This document shows, piece by piece, positions 46,656-56,208 of a stretch of DNA of 64,000 nt. The position numbers and the translations under genes were made by a program. Location: NCBI GenBank assembly GCA_030374765.1, contig JARGXX010000103.1, positions 310,001 to 374,000 of the forward strand. Direction: 5' to 3'. This DNA is from Agarophyton chilense (lineage: Eukaryota > Rhodophyta > Florideophyceae > Gracilariales > Gracilariaceae). Within the stretch, counting starts at the first letter, position 1, and every line of letters starts with the position of its first letter. Below the pieces are notes generated by a model, which saw only the letters and a list, made by a program, of their open reading frames with translations, ran no database searches and was not told the origin of the DNA.

Positions 46656-48666
46656 TTAGTTTTTCGGAGCAGGTTCCGCAGTGGCGGTCTTACTCCCTCC
46701 AGGAGGTGCTAAATTAGAAGCGACACCTTCCGCCTTCGGGTGAACGTTAACGGAAGGGCCAGATAATCCACGTGATTCTTCCACCATAGATTGTGTAATT
46801 CCAACAGTTGCTGGGGCAAACACAGACTTCGCTCGAAGGTATGAAACATCCAGCACTTGGGATTTCTCCTCAGCAGATAACAGTTCGTAATTACCGATTA
46901 CTCGGGCAAACTCCTTAAATGTGAGCATACAGTCAGGTGAAGTGTGTCCCGGTTTGTAGCACAGGTGACAGTTCAGCAATCTGCCTGTGCTGTCCGACGG
47001 GCGGTAATCAAACCGACGCTGTGGGAGTGGATCCCTCAAACCAGGGCGATTATTGTGGGCCATTCCAGTTGCATGGGGAACGTGCGGTGCGGAAACGCGA
47101 GTAGCCGCGGCATAGAGAGCAGGGTCTCCTTCTGTCTCAACCGATGTAGTCGGGTACTCGGATGTCAGAAGAGAGAATCTAACATCGCTCCCAGCCAGGT
47201 GCACGTTATCATAATCCGTATCAAAACGGTGCTCTCCCATGGAGAGCGAAGGTGATCCAGTTTCTAAATGGAGAGCTCGAGCGGTTTGAGATTTCGCCTT
47301 GGGGCGTTGGCTCGCACGCAGTACGTCACCTTCCTCCTGAGCTTACTGTACTAACTCAAGATAATTCATCTTGCACTTTTCTTCCCCGCGACGGGCAACT
47401 AGTGCTCTTAACGTAGAATCCAAACCATCTATAAACATGGTACAACGCTCCTGTGCGGGATAAACATTACCACAGCGGTGGAACGCTTTGTTCAATCTCG
47501 TCGAATAGAAGGTCTCTGTTTCATCGGGCTTCTGCTTAGTATCATTCAGGGCAAGTATCGCATTCTGAATTGCGTTTCCTATCGTATAGGTGCGCAATAA
47601 TTGTTGTACGGCTTGGGCCCAACGAGTCACATCTCCTTCAGAGGCTAACGAGAAACCTCGTACAGAAGTAAACTGATCTTCAGCCATCCCCTTAGAAAAT
47701 AGGGTAGCGCAATATATGCCTGCGCTTCACTTAGATCCAAGATATCGGATCCCGCACCGAAGCGAGCAAGAAAATCTAACACCAGAATTGGGTCTTCTCC
47801 AGAAAAGTAGTTCGCTCTGAGTGTGAGATTCATCCGTTTGATGGCATCCTTGACCTTACCCGTGCCACGGGGCGTTCAATATGACGAATAATCATCTAGG
47901 CGATAGTATCGATATGACAAAAGCTTCCTGAAAACAGGATTAGTAAGTTTCAATTCCTTCAGTCCACGGTTCTTCTTACATTTATCGCGAGAGCGAATAG
48001 CTCCCTTGAAGTTATAAGTAGACTTCGACCGTGTGACACGGGAACGATGTCGACCGTCGCCGCTGTCTCACGAGTCAGACGAACTGCCCGCTTGGCGGGG
48101 ACTAGAATCTGAGCCAGACGAATCCGATGACTGAATAGAAACTTTCTTAGATTTCCGAGATACTCGATTCCTCGACTTACGAGCTGAATGATTCGAAACA
48201 ATTTCGGCTTCCGGATTGTCTGATTTCTTGTCTTGATCCATTCGTATCGTTCTTCAACTGTTTCTAATCGACCACTCAATTTGAGGACTCGTTCAGAAAC
48301 GTTTTGTACATACTCGTGCGGTCTGTCGAGGCTCACTACAATAGAGTTGAAATCCCTCCGCAAAAAGCGGGTATCGCTCGATGCGCTGTTTAAAAGAACC
48401 TCCTCGAACTTCCTTTGAAGGTCCTCTATTAACTCCAGATTAGAGCTCTGCGCGATTTGCATCACACGAACTTGCGCTTCCAGTATCTGAATCTCCCCAA
48501 TGGGGGTACTCGCTTGAACTGGTGGGACACTAGAAGTGGTCTCCACCACCGGAGCAGTCATCGGGTGTCCAACAGCCTCGCCACCTTGTCCAACAGTAGT
48601 CTCCACATGAGGTACCGCCTTTGCGGGATCGTTTCCTGAGCGAGCGGAGCCACGTGAGCGAACCAT
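46656..48666 (-). pseudogene. Chromovirus A gag, broken
   Basis: The start is ATG at 48666. It includes the gag domain (FSGEDPILVLDFLARF, TFYSTRLNKAFHRCGN) and a CCHC-like CHLCYKPGHTSPDC near 46970, the nucleocapsid zinc knuckle. It is related to B gag. Confidence 0.8.
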
Positions 48667-48836
48667 TAGAGTTCCCGGCACGGGGCTTTTCCAACTCGGT
48701 CACGAGATTCTCTGTAAAGACAATAGGGCCAAATTAATCCAACACAAAGGATGGGAAACAAAAATAAAAACTCCAAAGAGGGATCGTACAAAGGCGAGCA
48801 CACAAACAAAACCCAATATAAAAATGGTGTAACCCG

Positions 48837-48854
48837 TTCTAAGTCGGGAGACCA
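48837..48854 (-). other. Chromovirus A primer-binding site
   Basis: The same 18 bases as in element B, again two bases inside the 5' LTR. Confidence 0.8.
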
Positions 48855-48856
48855 CT

Positions 48857-49641
48857 TGTAGTGCAATCCCCCGCGAGGGGAAAAGATACTCAAGGTGTTC
48901 GAAGCTTTGCTCCCTTCTTAGGGGAACTCATCGTAGAGTCTTCCGTATCTCCTAGCTGTGGGTGTAACTCCACGGAGACTTCAGGATATACCACGGAAGT
49001 GGGGATAGAAACGAGTATGCAGTGTACGAAAGCAATGCCGATAACCCTTGGAACAGGGGAAATAGGGGAATAAATAAAGGAAGAAACTCCAACGGAGCAG
49101 TAGAAATAGCAAGAAACCAAGAAACCACCCAATACTGGGGCGGAGAAGAAACCTGTAAGACACAATAAAATATAAGTCTAAAAGAAACATGGAAAACACG
49201 CCAGGTGTAGTAAGAATCACTCCTTAAGAGATGCCGGTGGGATAACTAAACCGATGGCAAGGCGGATACCCTCCGAAGGGAGTAGTAATCCTGCAAAGGC
49301 AGTCACAATTAGAGCCGAACACACGGTCCCCATTTACTTGGTGATGGCGACCGGCGAGATCGCCGGAGCACAAGTACTGTTCTACAGTGGCCACTAGACT
49401 AATTAATTAAAATAAATAAACCAATCTAGTGCCACTTATTATATTCCTACATTTCTAATTAGTGTTCTTCTCATGAGGGGACCCATTATAACGGGGGTCC
49501 CAGGCTTCTAAATATACCATGCTACCATAGAGCCAAAACTCCTACAGCTTTCCTCTCATAAGTATAGCATCCCCCATGAGAGTATCAATATTGACTTATG
49601 AGTATCCGACACCGGAATATCGCCGAGGGCGTTGCACTACA
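48857..49641 (-). repeat. Chromovirus A 5' LTR (right end)
   Basis: 785 bp, matching the left LTR in length and order; followed by target duplication ATTTT. Confidence 0.9.
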
Positions 49642-51243
49642 ATTTTGACGGGTTTTTTTCCTGTTTTGACCTCCAAACAGTAAAGACTTGGTTTAACCTA
49701 TTCAAAAGAATATAGGCTTCACGAAACTGCTTCCATGTGAAAGAATCCAACTTTAAGAACAAAACAGTCTAGAATATATGTTGTACTGATAGGCAGGCTA
49801 CTTTATTCCTTAGAATACAAAAAAGGTATTTTTGGGTGGAAAAACCATGGTCGCACTTTAAAAATTCGTTTTGGAGCTGTGTATGAAACAGAACTAACTT
49901 TCCAATCATAATCAATTTCGAACTATCTCCTCGATCGTATAGACACTAGTGTCTATACGACCACTGGCCTCATATGAGGCCAAAATTACAACATCGAATT
50001 TTTTTTTAAACTGTGTCAATTTCCTTAATTTTTTGTGCCTAGACGTTTTCCAGACTTTCTTCTTCTCTTGCATCAACCTTAAAGATCACGAAAGATCGTC
50101 CACAACCTGTAAACAACATCATCTATACTCCATTCTTTTATAATTTATAAAATATGTCATCATCTATGGATCCCCGACGTGTAGTGGGAAAAAGAGTCAA
50201 CACCCACCTGCGTCTCTTCACATCAGAGAGCGACTGTAAACTTTTCTATGGAACGCACTGTAAAACGAAACTGGTCAGCGGAAGTGTTACAAAAGTGGAT
50301 GGTGTTTTCAAAAATAATCGAAGACACGCTTTTGTCACCATAAACTTCGAGCTACCTGGTCGCAAGAAAATATGCATTCTCAAACTTTTTAATTTGAAAT
50401 CCGGGGATCACGTCACGGGTCAGGAAACTGCTCAAGAAGCCATCAGTTCGGACGTGGAGATGAATGGTGCTTCTATTACTAACGAAGTTTCGAACAATGA
50501 AGAGCAGCATACTGTCACGGATGGCGATGACAGTCACACAACGATTCCGTGGAGCCCTCCTACTGGGAAAAGAAGTGACACGAAAGACAGATTTGTGGAA
50601 GCTCATTCGACGAAATGGACAACGGAAAATTTATCCTTGACTCTGCATGGTCCAGTGCAAATGCATCAATGGAAAGTCAAGGGACCTGTTTGAGATTTTA
50701 TTTCCGCCATTCATGCACCTTCGGAAGTTTTTTCATATGATTTCATCATGTGGATGTTTCTTGTAGCTCATTTGGAAAAAGTAGTCCGATCTACCAACTC
50801 TCGGCTGGAAGAAAAAGGCTTTAAGTAGACTAGAGGAGGTGAATTTTTGACATTTTTCGGTTTGATGGTGTTAATGACACGCTGTGGGTTTTCAAATAGA
50901 AGATTACTTTGGTCTGAAGACACGTCTTCAAAATATATTGAATCTACGCAGCTCGGAAAGATCATGTCACGCAATCGGTTTAAACATATACGGCAATGTA
51001 TCGTTTTCAGTGGCTCTGAAAATGATCAAAATTCATTAGAATGCAGATGGTCTTGCGTTTCTAAGTTTATGAAATCTGTAAATGACCATCGAAAAGCTTT
51101 CGTGACTCTGTCACACACTTTGTGCGTGAACGAAAGTATGTCACATTGGTATGGACTCGGACGGAACTGGATTGAAATCGGACTTCCACACTACTCTGCC
51201 TTTCATAGGAAACCTGAAAATGGTTGTGAGTTAATGACAGTGT

Positions 51244-52011
51244 TGTAGCATTCTGGATGCACCTGAGTTCGACCGTTCGAAAATACTACGAATTCTCGAT
51301 ACGGCATTCTTAAGCTATTGCTTGGGCTATACTCGATTACGAGAAGCTATGAGAAGAATTAATTCATGGAAAGATTGGGACAGGAGAAATTTAATTATGA
51401 AGTACTGTATTCAGTGTACACTGTAAGGTGCCATCACCAAATATTTTGTTTGGTATTATTTAGATAATTATGTAGTGCCACGCCACGTGTATGCCTTACT
51501 GTACAGTACTTTCTTTGCCTCTTGGCACATTAAAGGGCGCAAAGCCCAGGTTAGAACGGCGAAGGCCAGCCACCAACCAACCTAAACACCATCTTGGTGA
51601 GTCCTAAAAATCCTGAAGTGGTTTACCGCAAAGGGGCACCTATAGTATCAGTTCTTAACCGTTCTGAGCTATAGCTCTAGTTCCGAGGATACCCTCTACT
51701 GTTGCGCATTTACCGCCTTTTTTCTACAGCTTTCTGTGTGTGTGTGTGTTATTTTCTCTACTGCTACCTGGTTCTTTGTGTTGTCACAAGGGTTGTCGAG
51801 CCGATCTCGTGGGCATTTCGTACCGCCGCATCTGGACATCCGCCTCGTGAACACAGGTATTATCCCCATTGTTCAGGCACACTTGGCCGCTTTCCGCACG
51901 CTCCCTTCTTATCTAAGACCCGTCGCTCGCAAGGCGACACCCACTCTTCGCAGTTATTTCTGTGAATACCCACTGCACCGAGACCTCTACAGTCTTCAGT
52001 GGAATACCAAA
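51244..52011. repeat. Solo LTR F (probable)
   Basis: A 768-bp insert starting TGTAGCATTC and ending GGAATACC-AAA, flanked by AGTGT on both sides (51239-51243 and 52012-52016). Its ends resemble those of element B LTRs (TGTAGCATCC to GAATAC). Copy A is uninterrupted here. It has no coding content I recognise. Confidence 0.6.
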
Positions 52012-52291
52012 AGTGTGTTGTGGAAGAAGTGGAATTATTCTCAAAATAGAAATCACGATGGGAGCTACGCAAACAGGTGTACAGCCGTTTGAAGTGGAAC
52101 ATGCGCATGGAACAGCTGTTTTAACGAGACTTGTTGAAAATTGGTTCGCAAATGATCGAATAGTTTGTGATAATTCATATTTTGCATCTGTTGAAATAGC
52201 CGAAGAACTTTTCAAAAAGGGGTATGCGATTTATTGGGGTTGTAAAAACGGCTACCAGAAGGTTTCTTATGAAATATATTTCCGAACTTAC

Positions 52292-52943
52292 TGTAGTATC
52301 CACTCTAACGGAGAGAGCAGACACCTGCGACAGTGTTCGGGACTGCCGAATGGGTACTTGCGGCTAAGGGGAAGATGTGGTAGAGCACAACACTAACGAG
52401 CTAGAATGGGGGTTGTAAGGCCCCACTCGACGATGAGGGTGATTGGTACTATTGAAACGGACAACTACTTGTTGTAGCTTGTCCAGATCTCCGGATGAAG
52501 AATCCTGAACAAGGAACAAGTCAGTTTGTAAACCCATTGTTGTCTCCTTTACTTTGGAGTCGGGGCTCCCCTCTGTGACTTGTGTACGGTGCACAGGGGT
52601 GAGCGCCGCACATAATAATATCTAGATATCACTTGGTAAGTCCATTAACCCCTCTACAGTACGGGATAACTAGCTCTAAATGGGCTTTCACCTACGAAGG
52701 GTAGGCTTGAATGCGACGTGGCTACCCACTATATGCGCGGTTGCCAATTCGGTATTTCCCTACAAAGGGTCGAGTCGGATGCTCCGTTACAGACCAAGAT
52801 CCCACGTATAACACACCACTTCACGGACTATCTGCGGGGTGCCTCTTCATAACTTCATCCTAGCCGTTGCACTCACCTATGAGTATCATCATACTTAGCC
52901 AAAAAAATCTTCCATCGGCATTTCGACAGTGCAGAATAATACA
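52292..52943. repeat. Solo LTR C, chromovirus B family
   Basis: 652 bp, TGTAGTATCC to AATACA, with target duplication CTTAC (52287-52291 and 52944-52948). It aligns with the element B LTR over most of its length, but is clearly diverged. Confidence 0.85.
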
Positions 52944-53306
52944 CTTACGATGACGGCACGAGACCAGCACGTGTCAATGGTCTCGAACCTGCCCTAATTG
53001 AATCGAAAGATGATGCCTGTGCTTTGGATGGACCGTGATAGAAGATATGTCCTTATAAATTGTAGCAGTACCCAACCAGGAACTTCCACTTCTCGTGAAA
53101 GATGGATGACAACTGATGGAATACCAAAGAAAATTCCGCTTTCTATTGCTATTCCAGACATTTGCGACAAGTACTATTCTTGTTGTGAAAGAATTTATAG
53201 GCATAAGAGGTCACGTTGAGATGATTTGAATATGGAAAAGAAGCTTAAAATGAAATAATGGTCTTTTAGAGTGAATAACTCTATGCTTGCAATGTGCGGG
53301 GTTTAT

Positions 53307-54859
53307 TGTCGTATAGTTGCAGAAGGGCTGACCCTTGAGGTTGTCAATATACTACACTGACCTTGTAGGTGATGGATGCGAGGAATCATCAGCCATGCAG
53401 CTCCGGGCGAGCTACCATCTAGGTGTTGTCAGCCACGTGTAGTATTGACATGTACCTTCTGGCTGAGTAATTGTTAGTAATAGTAATTGTAAATATATGT
53501 ATTTTAGTGTGAAGCAAAACCCGGCGACGGGAAGTGCTCTCAAGGTGTTCGAAGCCTTGCTCCCTGGGGGAGGCAGACTCAGAGACAGAGCCCTCCGTTT
53601 CACCCGTAGTGTGGGGTGTAACTCCCACGGAAGATTCCGGCAGTACCGAAGGAGGTGAGGGGTAGAAACCGTTGGATCGGGAATGGGTATGGGTATCCCA
53701 AAGAATGGGGGAAAATCCGGCGAAGAGGAAAAACGGGGCGAGGGTCGGGCACTAACAGGCACCGGACCCGAGAACCAGAAAAGGGGCGAAACAACAAAAG
53801 AAACCCAATACAGGGGCGAAAACCTGTCCTCGAAAGGAAACACAAAAAGCACGCAACAAGTAAGCAGAACCCCCACGGGGTATCGTGCACGCAGGTCGTC
53901 TGAGCGGTCCCAAGGGGGTGGTTGCACGGAACCCAGACGTGGGCACTCTCCAAGTGGAGTCGTGTCCCTACGCAGGCGTTGCTAACCAGAGCCCGTTCCG
54001 GGTTGTAAGGCCGAAACGATGGCGACGAAGAACCTCTAAAGGTATCGAAGACCAACCTTGGTTACCATTTACTCTGAGCTTCGGACTGTCAGATCTCATC
54101 TCCCTAAGTAGGGCCCACTAACTAAACTCTACAGTAGTGCACACCTGCTCAGGGCCATACACGTGGAGATCCAACTGTCAGGGCCCAAAAGTCCAACGTT
54201 CTATAAATATCCGAAAATCGGTGCCAAAATTAAGCCACGTGTATCACGGGGCCAATCCAACCATGGGCCATCCGAATTTTCCCTTATAGGCGAAATATAA
54301 CCAGAAAACAGTGCCACCTCAGCACACCTTAGAGGGGATCATAATCATAACCCTCGGAGGGTTCAATCCTCATTCTATGAGTTGCATCTTCAAGTATCCC
54401 CTGACTGGGCGTTGCTCTACATTTAGTACAGTAGTTGAGTGGCCACCTGGCACTGTAGCCAGTGTTGGCTAGGTCTCTGACACTAGGTCAGAGACCTTGC
54501 CTTGCTGTCACCTCCCGGGCGATCTGGAGAGTGCAGTCCACTGCATATAGGGAACTTCACCTCCCCCATCCTTATCTGATAAAGACAAACATCACTTGGG
54601 TCACGACTATACCTTTTGGTTTATTGTTTCTCAACTACCACACAGGCTTTCCCGTGCGTCGACGCCTATTATCGTTTACCTACACGGTATAGCCTAGTCG
54701 CCCCGCCGTTTGCCCCTGCGGGTTTTCACGGTGCCCTGTTACCATCGAGGTTTACTACGTCTACCTTCTAAGGTTGAGCGTCAACACGCTCCCTACGGTT
54801 GAGCGTCACTAGGCTCCCGAGACAAGACAGTAGCATACCCCAGAGTTGATTGTACGAAA
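53307..54859. repeat. Solo LTR E (634 bp) split by solo LTR D
   Basis: The insert begins TGTCGTA and ends TACGAAA, near-inverted ends, with target duplication TTTAT (53302-53306 and 54860-54864). Without D it is 634 bp, LTR-sized. It has a perfect 11-bp hairpin AGGTCTCTGAC/GTCAGAGACCT (about 54471-54497). Family unknown. Confidence 0.6.
53508..54421. repeat. Solo LTR D, distant relative of chromovirus A LTR
   Basis: 914 bp, TGTGAAGCAAAACCC to GTTGCTCTACA, with target duplication TTTAG (53503-53507 and 54422-54426). The first about 150 bases follow the A LTR (CTCAAGGTGTTCGAAGC and GTGTAACTCC blocks). It is nested inside solo LTR E. Confidence 0.83.
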
Positions 54860-55789
54860 TTTATGATTGGAATCTTTACCAGGGTGCATACGGAAAGACA
54901 TTGAATGTTAAACTGCATAATGTTCATTGTAATCTTGCAGACAGATTAATAGATAACAACTAGAATGCTATCCGAACTATGAAAAGAAAGCGTAAAGAAG
55001 AAAATGAAATAGAAAAACCATACATGGTTGGTACTAGCATTTATTGAATGAAACCAAATCGGAAACGAAGAAAATTTGATGGATTGTTAACGTCCTAAAC
55101 ATAGAAAAGACGATGCAAAGTCTACAAAACCGCTTACAAATCAAAATGTTTTGTTCAGAATGCAAAAAGAACAATAATATAGATGTTTATATATATCACA
55201 GTAAAACAGGTTGTGATTATTGTAAAGATAATCTGCGTAACATTCATCACATTTTGAGCAACACTTAATCAACAAGATTGATATTTGTGTGTCACTTTGC
55301 GTTTCACGGGCTTTTTTAGAGGCATAATTAAAGGTGAAAAACAAAAATGCTAATTATCTTAAGCCCTCTACTAGTTCAATTCGCGTTAATCAACTCGTTA
55401 CATGTAATACGGTCTCTGAAGACAGAATTCGTCTAGCATATGTCATTGTATTCTTTCTGGCGTTTAGGAGAACGCAAATGCGGTCTTAGACCATATAAAT
55501 ATTTAGAATATGTAAAGCTCTCGTACGAGTTTTCGAGTTACACTGAACTGAGAGAGGTTTGAACCTGTGTTTATCAGTCTCTGAGCGGTCGTGAAACCAC
55601 TGAGCTGCTGTTACTGAATAGAACTGTCAAAAGATTCTTTTAAGCAGGAGGGAGATGGTTAGAAAATTTGTTTTTTACTTAGAAAATAGAATACGCAGCT
55701 GCATTATGGAAACAAGAGATTTTTACTAATTTTTTGGAAAATAGAACTGGCCTCATATGAGGCCAGTCCGCCAGGCGTGTAGACACTAG

Positions 55790-56208
55790 GATTCGCGTAG
55801 TGCTCGAATTGGGTGTTATAATGAGTTGTCGGGACTAGGGTTTTCGCTTTATAAGCCTGTCTTAATCTGGCGACGAAGTCCTTGTTTCTTCAATAAACAA
55901 GCCGTTCTTAAATATTTGCTCAGAACTGCAGCAAGCTAGACCAACTAGAGAGCAGCCTTGGTAGGTACGGAAGACCAGAAGCACCACGTGTTCTACCTTT
56001 TGAGCAGTACAGCTCGCCCAAATAATCATAAATATACATTCCAGCACAGAACCGCCATTGCCAAGGAATCATTCGAGCACAGCTTGTATACCGCAGACTT
56101 CCGCCATCATAGATCATCGATGATAGCTCTATGGGAGCAGCGATAAGCACCTTAAAGACATCAGCGCTTGTGTTCGAGCGGTGACATACCATACACGGAT
56201 TCGGCAAG
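55790..56208. other. Upstream region of the ArsA/GET3-like gene
   Basis: Runs from the CTAG flank of piggyBac-like copy B to the ATG at 56209; no gene is recognised, and it probably holds the promoter. Unlike the phosphorylase and HEAT genes, no splice-acceptor-like tract precedes this ATG. Confidence 0.4.

Larger units (their letters stand above)
27783..49641 (-). mobile_element. Ty3/gypsy chromovirus A, broken, carrying nested chromovirus B
   Basis: Element A sits in MITE-2 with target duplication ATTTT (27778-27782 and 49642-49646). The two LTRs are each 785 bp and differ at roughly 45 positions by eye (about 94% identity), so it is older than element B. The sense strand is -: LTR (right), primer-binding site, gag, pol with chromodomain, then an opposite-strand reading frame next to the left LTR. 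Without B it is about 11.1 kb. It is heavily broken, with more than a dozen interruptions in gag-pol. Confidence 0.9.
27715..49945. mobile_element. MITE-2, 367-bp non-autonomous relative, split by chromovirus A
   Basis: The left part (27715-27782) begins TGTCTATATGACC and carries the subterminal palindrome (27731-27746, one mismatch). The right part (49642-49945) ends GGTCG-type TIR with ATAGACA. Counting the ATTTT target duplication once, the parts total 367 bp and match MITE-1 in reverse orientation throughout. Both outer flanks are CTAG, each shared with the adjacent piggyBac-like copy. Confidence 0.85.
50154..53270 (+). pseudogene. piggyBac-like transposase (copy B), broken and interrupted
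   Basis: ATG 50154 (MSSSMDPRRVVGKRVNT) opens a 179-codon frame that ends at a TGA at 50691-50693, where copy A reads on with VGDFIPTMHAP. Further pieces: FFGLMVLMTRCGFSNRRLLW, SRNRFKHIRQCIVF, NESMSHWYGLGRNWIEIGLP, then after a solo LTR CCGRSGIILKIEI and DNSYFASVEIAEELF, then after a second solo LTR STQPGTSTSRERWMTTDG. The first 179 residues are better preserved than in copy A and show a basic N-terminus and an acidic Asp/Glu/Asn-rich linker. It is dead through stops at 50691 and 50826 and the two insertions. Confidence 0.78.
49950..55785 (+). mobile_element. piggyBac-like DNA transposon, copy B, expanded by solo LTRs
   Basis: Starts TGTCTATACGACC and ends GTGTAGACA, flanked by CTAG (49946-49949 and 55786-55789). 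GGCCTCATATGAGGCC lies near both ends (49966-49981 and 55749-55764). Removing four solo LTRs and one copy of each of their target duplications leaves about 2.85 kb, equal to copy A. The tail (54865-55785) is non-coding and aligns with the - strand tail of copy A. Confidence 0.87.
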
